Shown here piece by piece: positions 1-9,376 of a stretch of 64,000 nt of DNA. Position numbers and translations under genes: made by a program. A model generated the notes under the pieces. The model saw only the letters and a list, made by a program, of their open reading frames with translations. It had not been told where the DNA came from and did not search any database. The stretch's first letter is position 1, and each line of letters starts with the position of its first letter. Source of the DNA: Nemophila menziesii (lineage: Eukaryota; Streptophyta; Magnoliopsida; Boraginales; Hydrophyllaceae); the NCBI GenBank assembly GCA_029959085.1, contig JARWIR010000002.1, positions 41,164,233-41,228,232 of the forward strand. Reading direction: 5' to 3'.

Positions 1-1122
1 ACTTGAGAAGAGAGGTAAAATCTCACTTCAAACTATTCAGATACATATCATACCGACCCTAAGCTTACACTATAACCGAAAAGACCTTAGGATTATTAAT
101 TCATGGTTAAGTAAGAATAAAGCGATTAGGGAGTAACTAAGTACACCATTAGATACTATTATGATAGGTGAGCATCATATAGCCACCATATAAACATAAG
201 TGAAAGTCAATTCTTCTTTCATTGCAGAACTAATATAATCTTGAACTTATAATGTGTTAGATTGTTTGTATTAGTTCTTAGATATTATTACACGAGACTT
301 TTTAGGATAATGCTTTGGGATCATTCATTATTTTCTCTTATTCTTCTTTGATTAGCTGGACTTAGACTCCTAGTTTAGTTCTTATTTTATCGGGATGACA
401 AAACTTTGAGTTGGCGGGTATTGGTTTTTTTTTGTGATAGAGTAATCGTATCACGAGACATCATTTTAGGGGTATTTAAGACGTATTTAAAGGATTTCTC
501 CCTAATATTTGACGTTTTATGATTTCTTATCTCACTTTGGCTTTTACGTTCTTTTAGAGTTTTTATGTGTTAATTGTCTACTAACGTGCATAAGTTAGGT
601 ACTTGTACGATACGATACAATGATACGTGATAAGAATTCTAGAAAACAAGATTCATCCCCAAAGTCACGTCGTTAGAAGATAGCTAATAAGGTAAGAGAC
701 TTTAACGCCGGTCATTCACGTAGATGTCACTCAGAAGATGTCTCTAGTGGTGTTATTTAGAAGCCTAAGCTACCCAGAAGGTAGTTAGGAAGAATTCAGA
801 ATTTCAACAATTTCATATTTATCAGTTCATCTTTAAACAATAACATAAAGTCAATACTAGCGGGGATTACATGCGAGTTCTCGACCTATACTTTTCGCAT
901 TGTACTCTTAGTTAATTGCATTTTATAGTTTAATTATAATTTAGCTTAATTTCTTTTTTAATTGCATCTTTAGTTCTTTAATATAAAATCCCAATACATA
1001 TTTACTATCTTTTATTTATAGTTTCACACCTCATTCTAAAAAACTTACGAAAACACATCAAGAATTAACAATCATTATCCATGTGGAGCTTATAACTCTT
1101 TATACTTACTATTTATAACTTG
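1..1122 (+). mobile_element. Athila-like Ty3/gypsy 3' internal tail and truncated LTR (copy A)
   Basis: Non-coding tail of an LTR retrotransposon. A purine-rich tract (GAGTTGGCGGG, about 408-418) precedes a probable LTR starting near 422. The same arrangement occurs before the LTR at 26953 (GAGTTGGGGG, then TGATGTCTCC). The LTR motif GAGACATCATTTT is shared with the LTRs at 8662, 18872 and 26953. The LTR breaks off at 1122, where the full versions (39820-40580 and 58181-58939) continue about 60 bp further. No coding capacity is seen. The family assignment rests on resemblance to the other elements here and is an inference. The LTR start is approximate. Confidence 0.7.
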
Positions 1123-2494
1123 TTGTAAATAGTAATCTGAATATGTTGCAAATATATCTCCAATCACACAATAATCTCTATTCTTACAAAAATAAGCGAA
1201 TAAACCAATAGTTCAAACATTAATCTAACCTTCAAACATTAATCTAAACTAAATTTTTAGTATCTGAAAAAGCATGTCTTACAAACCATTCCAGAATTTA
1301 CTATAATCTTGTTGTAATTCTTTTTTTCTACTCTTTATACCGTAGAATGTATGAGAAGTGCACCTTGGTGTCTATTCAGATTTGTCTTTCCAAAATTGTT
1401 AACTGGAATAAACATTTTCCAATATTAGAGCAAACTAAAAAGAACGTTATGGGTTGTAAACAAAAAATAAATTTAAATATTTGATAATTGTAGAAAAAAT
1501 CCTTTTAAAATTAACTTTTTCTGAAACAATTGAATACATCTGGACCTTGAACCCAATTCAAAATGTTAAGAATTTTTATTCACTTAATTGGAAATGTAAA
1601 TAGTCTCGGGTAAGCTAATTTGGATAGAGTTTCCTTCAAAAAATGTAAATGGTGGATGTGAGAATAATGTCAATTGTACAGTTTGTATAAAAATATCATA
1701 GTTATACCTGAATTTTGGGTCTTCTATTGTTCTTGATGGTGTAGCCAAGATCGGTTAATGATGGTGCAGTGTAAGACCAAATTGCTCTCTCCATCAGTTG
1801 AGCCAAATGGATATTTACTGCAAAATAATTAAAAAAATGCAGTGTATAACCAAATTTCTCACTCCACTCCACGATCATAAGAAATTGTAAAAGTGTAAGA
1901 CCTTAATTTGGGTTCTTCTATTGCAAAATAATTTACTGTAAGACGATTCAAAAAATAAAATTGCTCACTCTATCTGTAAAAAAAAATTGAAAAATAATAA
2001 AAAAATACAGTATAACACCAAATTGCTCACTCTATTGGTAAAAAACTATTCTTAGCGCATCACTTCAAAGGTAAAAGGCTTCAAACACACATCACTCTTC
2101 TCCTTAAAATTATATAAGTGATGAGATTAGGTTAAATTAAATTAGAGTTTCAATGGTAAAAATTAATTTTTTTACCTTTTCTGGGTTCTTTGATTGTTGA
2201 TAGTACCCTGAATAACAACGGTTTTGTTGAGAGCAGTTTGGTGAGAAGGTGACTGTTGATATGTTTGTGGAACTAAAATGGCGCTTTGAGCCCACCATTT
2301 CATCTCTCTTTAATTAATTTTTTTCCTCTAGATTTGAGATTTTTGATCCCTAGTAGGGGTTTTCTTGTAGTAGGAGAGCGGCTTGGTGGAAAGGCGAGTG
2401 AAGAGATGGCCTATCCTAGCCAAGCCGGGTTGTGAAGATGGTAGAGAATGGTGGAGAATGCTTCTTCGAATTGGTGATGGGGGCTTTTCGTTTG
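1123..2494. other. Degenerate unit DNA after a 4 kb deletion; decayed minus-strand exon relics
   Basis: Matches 44558-46000 and 63166 onward. It begins with about 10 bp of filler (1123-1132), joined to the sequence that in the other copies lies just beyond a minus-strand splice donor. The minus strand around 1640-1800 matches an exon-like stretch at 44985-45206 but is broken by stops and indels. A fairly GC-rich patch near 2370-2500 contains a short open frame that I do not regard as a gene. No intact coding region is supported. Confidence 0.5.
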
Positions 2495-4186
2495 CAAGAG
2501 AGCTAGTGGTGGAAACGAGCGTGAGTGAATATGATGAAAACTCTGATCTTCTAGTGAAAGTTAGATCTACAACAATCTAGAACCCTTTTTAAGATGTTGT
2601 AAGGCTGAGAACTCCGATTTTCCATGGCTGGATCCTTATTACACAATCAAAACTCTGTTAGATCTATGACAATAATAAACATAGTCGTCGGAGGGTATGA
2701 CCCGTATTTTAGCCACCATGAAACACCATTTCTGATTGTTAGGGTGGGGTGGAGAGAGGGGAGAGTATAGAGAGTGATTTGAGATATGTAGGTTAGAAAT
2801 ATGACATATGTGTATTTATTGTGTGCTTTAGTATGTATAGTGAGTAAAAAACAGTTGTATGTAAAATGTGTAGTGGGAAATAATGTTATAGTGTTAAATA
2901 TTATATTTGACCTTTAATAATAACAATAGGTTGGATAAGGGTGATTCGGTCTTGAAGGGAGAGGTTTCAAGGCCCGTTGGGTGAAAATCTCTAGATAATT
3001 AAAATTCTTTAAAAACTCGATCCGAGTTGATAAAATTCTATAGTTGTACCATGTACAAACCCTACACCCACAACCCCAACTCCTAAAGATCCAGACATCG
3101 CTATTCTCGATTGCAACCCAAACTGACAAAATAATCACAAACTAAAATACAAATTAAATAATGATTATAGCTAGGTCGATATTCAAATGAGCAAGCACTT
3201 ATTACCATTTCTTCTAACTTTAAGCCAATACTATATTTTCTTACTAAATTGAGTAAATACCCCTGATTCCCCTTAACTTATTCTTAATCGTTAGCTTACC
3301 CCTTATTTTATATAAAGTGTAAATTTACCCCTTATTTTTTCAAGAGAGCTAGTGGTGGAAACGAGCGTGAGTGAATATGATGAAAACTCTGATCTTCTAG
3401 TGAAAGTTAGATCTACAACGATCTAGAACCCTTTTAAGATGTTGTAAGGCTGAGAACTCCGATTTTCCATGGCTGGATCCTTATTACACAATCACAACTC
3501 TATTAAATCCATGATAAGAATAAACATTGTCGTCGGAGGGTATGACCTGTATTTTAGCCACCATGAAACACCATTTCTGATTGTTGGGGTGGGGTAGAGA
3601 GAAGGGAGAGTATAGAGAGTGATTTGAGATATGTAGGTGAGAAATATGACATATGTGTATTTATTGTGTGATTTAGTATGTATAGTGAGTAAAAAACAGT
3701 TGTATGTAAAATGTGTAGTGGGAAATAATGTTATGGTGTTAAATATTATATTTGACCTTTAATAATAACAATAGGTTGGGTGAGGGTGATTCGGTCTTGA
3801 AGGGAGAGGTTTCAAGGCCCATTGGGTGAAAATCTCTAGATAATTAAAATTCTTTAAGAACTCGATTCGAGTTGATGAAATTCTATAGTTGTACCATGTA
3901 CAAACCCTACACCCACAACCCCAACTCCTAAAGATCCAGACATCGCTATTCTCGATTGTAACCCAAGCTGAAAAAATAATCACAAACTAAAATACAAATT
4001 AAATAATGATTATAGCTAGGTCGATATTCAAATGAGCAAGCACTTATTACTATTTCTTCTAACTTTAGGTCAATACTATATTTTCATACTAAATTGAGTA
4101 AATACCCCTGATTCCCTGTACTTTTTCTTAATCGTTAGCTTACCCCTTATTTTATATAAAGTGTAAATTTACCCCTTATTCTTTCA
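2495..4186. repeat. Local 846-bp direct tandem duplication
   Basis: The block 2495-3340 is repeated head to tail at 3341-4186. Both start with CAAGAGAGCTAGTGG and both contain the segment ending in CCCCTTATT. The other subunits (12766, 17361, 32561, 46046, 53699) have this segment once, so the duplication is specific to S1. The copies differ at scattered bases. Short minus-strand open frames (2914-3138, 3759-3983) fall in both copies but have no protein-like features. Confidence 0.85.
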
Positions 4187-4277
4187 AAATGTGTTTGTCT
4201 GCCCCTTATAGACGGATTCCGTCCATTACCTCTAATAAGTTAGGGCGCGACGCATGTGCGTTACTTTAATTATTTTT

Positions 4278-4468
4278 GAGTAATGCTGGGTATCACCCAA
4301 AAGGTATCACCTAAACATCACCCATGATGTGGCGGTTAGGTGTACCAATCATGGAGGTGAGAGAAAAAAGTAAATCTGGAAAGAGAAAATTCATGATTGG
4401 TACACCTAACCGCCACATCATGGGTGATGTTTAGGTGATACATTTTTGGGTGATACCCAGCATTACTC
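4278..4468. mobile_element. 191-bp Mutator-like MITE with long terminal inverted repeats
   Basis: The ends are near-perfect inverted repeats of about 75 bp: it starts GAGTAATGCTGGGTATC and ends with the reverse complement. The central spacer is about 40 bp. A 9-bp direct repeat ATTATTTTT flanks it (4269-4277 and 4469-4477), as expected for a Mutator-like target duplication. The homologous empty site at 18190-18230 reads straight through. It occurs once in the window, so it inserted after the subunits were duplicated. Confidence 0.85.
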
Positions 4469-4671
4469 ATTATTTTTTATTATTATAAACATTTTAAATC
4501 ATTTAAAATGATTAAACTTTTATTTTATTGATAAAAACAAAAAGAAATCGTCTTCTTCACACTCATATTAGGAAAAACTAAAAAGAAATCTCTTCAACTG
4601 CTGCCACCACCTGAAGCCAAAGTTCGTCCCATAAGTAAACTGGTGGCCACCCAAAAAAAATCTCACTGGAG

Positions 4672-4720
4672 TTGACCATTGACTACCAAAATTGACCAAC
4701 ATTGACCGTCGAAGTTGACT
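4672..4720 (+). promoter_or_regulatory. Cluster of five TTGAC (W-box core) motifs, S1
   Basis: TTGAC occurs at about 4672, 4679, 4692, 4702 and 4715, four or five of them in the TTGACC/T form. TTGAC(C/T) is the known core bound by plant WRKY factors. The cluster recurs upstream of the MITE in S3 and S6 and more weakly in S2, S4 and S5. A regulatory role is inference only. It lies about 1 kb upstream of the zinc-finger exon. Confidence 0.35.
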
Positions 4721-4752
4721 AATAAGCAACCGTGGTGGTGATAAAATACATA

Positions 4753-5006
4753 CTCCCCCGTCCCAATTACAATATCCACCTAGCTTTTCAAAAAGATTAA
4801 GAAAACGAATAATTATATACACCATTACAGAATTACTCCTCATAATGTGTCTTAATATTTTAAATATGTATTGGAAGTATAATTTTTAATTTTTAATAAG
4901 AGTAATAACGAAAATAGTTGGAAAAAAGTGTTTTGATATTCTAAATGGTCAATATTTTTAGGACACCATATTTAGTAAGTGGACATTATTTTTAGGACGG
5001 ATAGAA
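4753..5006. mobile_element. Stowaway-like MITE, S1 copy
   Basis: Starts CTCCCCCGTCCCA after a TA and ends GGACGGATAGAA before a TA, so termini are inverted and the TA target is duplicated, as in Tc1/mariner Stowaway MITEs. Subterminal TGTCCACTTAGC-like and AGTAAGTGGACA motifs are also inverted. Length about 254 bp. The same insertion is present in all six subunits, so it predates the array. Confidence 0.8.
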
Positions 5007-5108
5007 TAATTGTTTTGTATTATTATTTTTTATATAAATACATTTTAATCAAAAAAATTAAAATAAAATAAAAATTATTTGCTTAGCCTGATTTTAGAAT
5101 ACATTGTA

Positions 5109-5410
5109 TGGAATGAGAAGCGCAAGTAAACATATACATATTAGATAGGAAGAGACAAGAACCACAAGAGGAGATAACCATCTTCTCTAACAAGCTTTAA
5201 ATAATTCAAGGTATCAAACAGGTGTCGGCAGTCAGATGAAGGCTCGGACCATGGATCACGCAGATGAAGAAGCTGGCAACGGAAGTTGGTCTGGTTTGTT
5301 TTAAACATATTCCGCAATGCTTTAATGGTTGAGCAGACATTCTAGCAAAAGAGGCCAGGGACATGGCATCGAGGGAACAAGATTCATTGACAAATGTGGT
5401 ATGTTAATTT
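5109..5410 (+). pseudogene. RNase H-like (RVT_3) fragment, S1
   Basis: Frames translate to fragments such as QEPQEEITIFS and ADILAKEARD. With the better copies (S2, S3) these show the C-terminal half of an RNase H fold: an IFSDNLEIIQGIK strand with an acidic residue, then RADILAKEAR. Such domains occur in plant LINEs and in host RVT_3 proteins. The S1 copy has stops (a TAA after the SNK segment) and indels, so it is a relic. No N-terminal half or reverse transcriptase lies next to it. Confidence 0.55.
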
Positions 5411-5656
5411 TCCTAACTAGGAATAGGCTAATTTTCGATGTAGTTATCTGAAATTTCTTAGGCATAAAAAAAATACGTTGGGCCTAGAACTATCCCAATA
5501 AAAAGAAAAAATTACTTTTAGAAGCCCAAAAATCAAAAATTTCTTTAGAAAATCCTAACTAAAAAATCATTCTAACAAAGGCCTAAGTTTGATCTAACTT
5601 ATTATGTAATACATGAAAGAAAGTTTGATGTACTTTATTCTTGGTATTCTTAATAG

Positions 5657-6013
5657 GTCACTATTCAGTCTGTGAAAATATACAAAGAATGTTTGAAAAC
5701 CAAGTTGCGTCAACAACGAAATGCAGTTGATGGATGCATGGAGTATCTACCCGGAATTACTCCTTTCCCAGCTGATCCATCCGTCATTATTTGTGCAGCT
5801 TGTGGTTGTCACCGTAACTTCCACCGTAAGGAAGAGATGCTCATTCCTCCACCAGCTCGTGTCGAAATTGTAAGTCCACCAGTTGATGGCGAGCAATTAT
5901 TAGTGAATGAAAATATTGTAATCTTCACTGAAAGGACTGACCAAATTCTTATATGTAAAAGAGAGAAAATGAGAAACGTGAAACCAAAAAGTCAAAAGAA
6001 GAACAAGAATTGA
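5657..6013 (+). CDS. ZF-HD / mini zinc finger (MIF-like) protein, copy 1, domain in frame
   Basis: Plant ZF-HD dimerisation domains bind zinc and mediate protein-protein contacts; MIF proteins carry only this domain and act in the nucleus or cytosol as regulators of homeodomain partners. Here the frame opens right after a good 3' splice site (TTCTTAATAG) at 5656; the first ATG is 5672. The protein has KIYKECLK, then NAVDGCMEYLPG, then CAACGCHRNFHRKEE, followed by a lysine-rich tail ending QKKNKN; about 118 residues from the splice site. The usual KECLKNH is altered to KECLKTK, removing a conserved histidine, because of small indels relative to copies 2 and 3. No homeodomain follows. The upstream exon or promoter is not identified: a deletion (near 5594) removes about 2.5 kb present in copy 3. 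It may be a decaying gene or an altered functional one. Confidence 0.7.
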   Translation, partial: VTIQSVKIYKECLKTKLRQQRNAVDGCMEYLPGITPFPADPSVIICAACGCHRNFHRKEEMLIPPPARVEIVSPPVDGEQLLVNENIVIFTERTDQILICKREKMRNVKPKSQKKNKN

Positions 6014-6571
6014 TGTTTAGAATATAGATTGAGTAATTAAAAAAGCAATTTTATGGTGTAATATTATTTTGCAAAGTATTTGTTGCTTTATTATTTTAAT
6101 TTAAATTATGCTAGAACAGATGTTGTAATAACAAACAATAATTGAAGTTTTGGAAAAAAAACAATAATTGAAGTAATACCTTTTGATTAGTATCCGTTCT
6201 TATCCATCGTCTTCTTTGCTCATGCTTGATCGAGCTTTTATGCCAGGCACATAATAACTAAATTTCATAGATGGATTGTGGATATGAGAGAATAATAATA
6301 TTCACTACCAATAATATAGATCGATTAGCCCTGCCTGGTCGAACGGATATGCACATTCAGATGTGCCTTCAAGACTTTAGCAGTTAATTATATTGGAATT
6401 ATTCATCAGTTTCTTTTGATGTTGTAGAGACGACCAAGGTAATATTATATACCGTTAGATAAAGTAATATTTTTAAAGTTGTCAAAAAATCGTTTTGTTT
6501 TGTTTTTTCTTTTTTATATACCACCTTGTTTTAAAGATTATAGTCACTTATATATGTAATATGTTCAACAG
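5870..6571 (+). other. Possible intron linking zinc-finger exon 1 to a duplicated terminal exon
   Basis: GTAAGTCC at 5870 is a strong donor sequence lying in frame inside the zinc-finger reading frame. The acceptor is TTCAACAG at 6571 after a T-rich stretch. Splicing would join ...RVEI to VTPGEQLL in the same phase. The retained, unspliced version reads RVEIVSPPVDGEQLL, so the two terminal segments are homologous. Splicing is inferred, not shown. Confidence 0.4.
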
Positions 6572-6739
6572 GTGACTCCTGGTGAGCAATTATTAAGGAA
6601 TGAAGATATTGATATCCCACTGGAAGGAGTGACAAAATTCTTACATGAAAAGAAAAGAGGAAATGATGAACGTGAAGTCATTGTCAAAAAAAATAAGAAA
6701 TGGTCGCCGAAGAGGAGAAAGAAACTGTTTAGAATATAG
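6572..6739 (+). CDS. Small charged terminal exon, S1 (55 residues)
   Basis: Frame from the acceptor TTCAACAG to a TAG at 6737-6739. It reads VTPGEQLLRNEDIDIPLEGV, then a strongly basic tail (KKWSPKRRKK). It is homologous to the 3' part of the zinc-finger exon at 5870-6010 in both protein and 3' flanking DNA (GTTTAGAATATAGATTGAG), so it arose by local duplication. Copies occur in all six subunits. No known domain is recognised. It may be an alternative last exon of the zinc-finger gene. Confidence 0.4.
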   Translation: MTPGEQLLRNEDIDIPLEGVTKFLHEKKRGNDEREVIVKKNKKWSPKRRKKLFRI

Positions 6740-7193
6740 ATTGAGTAATTCACAAAGCAATTCTATGGTGTACTATTATTTTGCAAAGTATTTTTTACTT
6801 TATTATTTTACTTCAGAATTTAATTTAGCAAGAGCTGTGTAACTTTTATTGTTTTTGAAAAGTAACTATATTTATCCAAAACCAGAGGGAACATATGTTG
6901 TAAGAACAAACAATAATTGAACGGATACCTATAATAAGTATTTTTTCTTATCCATTGTCTTCGTTTCTCATGTATAAAGCTCTTACACCATTTGAATCAG
7001 TCTCAGCTCCATCAGACATAATAGAATGTATACAACATCTTTTCCAAGTGGAAAAGGGCAGACAAGGAGGTGTTGGCTTTGAAAGTTACACCATGACCTC
7101 CACCATTACTCAACAACTTGTTCCTTTATTACGCGATTCTCCTATTAACATTTAATATTTTTTTAATCTCCTTACACCTCCTGTGAATAATGT
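6740..7193. other. AT-rich 3' region of the zinc-finger locus
   Basis: Follows the terminal exon in every subunit with the same order of short motifs (TTCAGATTTAAATTTAGCAA, CAGACATAATAGAATG, GGGCAGACAAGG). Short open frames exist on both strands (for example 6955-7155 plus, and 17074-17283 minus in S2) but they do not agree between copies. I see no supported gene. Confidence 0.4.
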
Positions 7194-7445
7194 AGGAACT
7201 TGTATAAGGGCCAACTTACACAATTTCCTACATTAGCTATTCATAGATTCCTTTATCAGGTTGTCTTTGATGTATTACTTAATAATAAAGCTTCAAAGGA
7301 ACCTACCTTAGTTTTTGTTCAACTTTTAAATTATATAATAGAGAATCTCAAATCATGTATGTCAGATTTAGGAAATTATTCTGAATTTAATGTAAGTATA
7401 TTACTTAAGGCTATTTTTATTCACCATTCTATGATGAGTAATTAA
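7194..7445 (+). CDS. Exon-like open frame conserved in S1, S3 and S5, unidentified
   Basis: Opens after ATAATGTAG and encodes LTQFPTLAIHRFLYQVVFDV, then KEPTLVFVQLLNYIIENLKS and MSDLGNYSEFN. Most of the peptide is kept in the copies at 31000-31200 and 52180-52390, with a stop in S3 and changes at the ends. The amino-acid composition looks protein-like, with amphipathic helices. I do not recognise a family. S2, S4 and S6 keep only shortened versions. Confidence 0.25.
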   Translation, partial: RNLYKGQLTQFPTLAIHRFLYQVVFDVLLNNKASKEPTLVFVQLLNYIIENLKSCMSDLGNYSEFNVSILLKAIFIHHSMMSN

Positions 7446-8661
7446 TATAGTTGTGGAGCATACCTGGTGACAATAAATGAGTAATTCAATATAACTTACA
7501 GATAATTTACAAAAGCTACTTGTGCTAAGAATAGAAGTGACCTTGTTTACATAATGCAACAAGATATTATGGTAATCTAGAATAAACATCTTCTTCATGA
7601 GTGATGAATCATCCTCTTATTGCTTGTTCGAGTGTCTCCATGGTAATTGTCAATTCCAGTGGTCCTACACTTTCGCGATCAAGTTTAATTTTCAATAGAA
7701 ATTTCATATCCAAACAATTCTATTTTTATTTGCCACATTATATTGACTTAGAGATGGCCGATGATAAGAATTTCCAAGCATTATACTCTCACTAGCAGAA
7801 ACGAAAGCTTATCTCTTAGTAACCATAATTAGGATTATTGGAGTAGCTGCTCCATCATTCGTTTGAGATATATATTTCGGACCAACATTTTCTAAAAACA
7901 TCAATTGTAAAAACCACTTATTTCATATCATACCCATAATAATGGGTTTGGACCGGGGATGGAACTAATACTTATGGAGGAGTTAGAGTAACAATCGCCC
8001 ATAGAGAAAAGAGTGGTTGATGTATGAGGTATTGGAGACTAATTTTATCGTTAATAGGGAACATGTGGCTAGGGTCTTCTTCAAATAGGTCACAACAAAT
8101 AATAACGTATCCTAAACAATTAAAAAATAAATAAAGAAATAAAAATAAGTGGCAAAAAGCATGGACCAAAGAGTGACTGAGTAGCGGGTCGCTAAGTAAA
8201 GAGTCACTGAGTTGCGAGTTGCTAAGTAACAAGTCACTAAGTGTCAACACTATTCACCTCTAGCCAACACACACTGCCAACACTAGCATCAGGGAGTATT
8301 TCCTCATTGATTTTACTGGATATCAATAATATTCATCTCTGATCACCACCGACATTGCCACAGAGCATACTTAGTGATTCAACGAGTACGAAAAAGTCAC
8401 TGAAATTCTTTAAGTATAGTCAGCAATTAACTTAGTATGCGAAGTAAATCACTGAGTATGCTTAGTGAATTCTCAAAGTATTACCTAAAATACGGTGTAT
8501 TAACACAAAAATAAAGTAGAAAATTGTACAAATTTTTTTTTTATTATATAAAAGAATAATATTACAGAAGTTACATTCCTTAAAAAAATATAAAATTCCA
8601 ATAATACAAAAAATAATAATCTCACATGCCATGAACAAACACAAAAGTTCGTTGAGCTTAG
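7446..8661 (-). other. Unit DNA with minus-strand exon-like frames and a degenerate GTCACTGAG repeat
   Basis: No intact gene. On the minus strand, about 8090-7972 reads LFEEDPSHMFPINDKISLQY and continues to a stop; the S5 copy (52934-53060) keeps it. About 7600-7880 matches the S5 minus frame at 52588-52860 but is shifted here. Between 8160 and 8470 there are imperfect tandem repeats of about 25-30 bp around GTCACTGAGTAGCGGGTCGC and CACTGAGTATGCTTAGTG. The interval ends at the LTR insertion. Confidence 0.35.
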
Positions 8662-9252
8662 TGATGTCTCCCTATTTGTCATGAAATAATCCTACTTGGA
8701 GACATCATTTTAGGTGTATTTATTAGAGTATAGTTAGATTTTCTCATGATTTAGTATATTTTCCTATTTTGTGTCTTGAATTAATTATTTATTATTTTTA
8801 GAGCATATTGGGTTTAATTGTTTATTTAGTGTGAAGATTTAAAGATATATCGTAATTGATTAGAATCCAAGTCGAAGTCTAAGAGCTAATTATCTACCTT
8901 ATTAACTAGATTTGATAGAAGGAATTAGAAGGATTGGTGCATACTAGCAAAACCTAAGCTATACTTCTCACCTCATATTGATCGTATTTATTTAATTGTC
9001 TTTTATTTTGCTTAGTTTAATTTAATATCTCGAATTATTCTCTCTTTTATTTTTCTGTCTTTTAATTAATTACTTCCTACTCGTTATTATGCTCATTCAT
9101 TTAACACACTAAGTCCCCGAAAACGAAATCAACTTATCATTAGAACTTGCATACGTCATGTAATACTTGTAGTACCGTGCTTGTCTAGGGTGAAAGTGCA
9201 TTATTTTCTGGCTTATATTTATCTTATTTTTCTAACACCCTAGGCGACACCA
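8662..9252 (+). mobile_element. 5' LTR of gypsy element 1 (591 bp)
   Basis: Starts TGATGTCTCC and ends GCGACACCA, so it has TG...CA ends. It interrupts the sequence GTTGAGCTTAGCTTGG, which is intact at 12683, 32490 and 53630. A primer-binding site follows 6 bp downstream. The first 46 bp contain a perfect 10-bp inverted repeat (TGATGTCTCC with GGAGACATCA). The matching 3' LTR is absent. Confidence 0.8.
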
Positions 9253-9258
9253 AGTTTT

Positions 9259-9276
9259 TGGCGCCGCTCCCGGGGA
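9259..9276 (+). other. Primer-binding site, tRNA-Asp type
   Basis: TGGCGCCGCTCCCGGGGA matches, with small differences, the tRNA-Asp primer-binding site known for Athila-type plant gypsy elements. Its position 6 bp after the LTR end supports both the LTR boundary and the element's plus orientation. Confidence 0.75.
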
Positions 9277-9376
9277 CTTGTGTCTCGTTAGTGTGTGGGC
9301 TATCTATTTTGAGTAGTAGTTTTTAATTAAATTTTATTTTTCAGTATATAGTTTTTATTTTTCCAGATTTACGCTT

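Noticed and set aside
4568..4843. Minus-strand open frame of 91 codons, with a similar one at 18330-18578
   Set aside because: It runs across the end of the Stowaway-like MITE and the TTGAC cluster; other copies have stops and the peptide has no protein-like features.
7601..7795. Plus-strand 64-codon frame
   Set aside because: The opposite strand carries the longer exon-like frame in S5, and this frame is not kept in S3 or S5.
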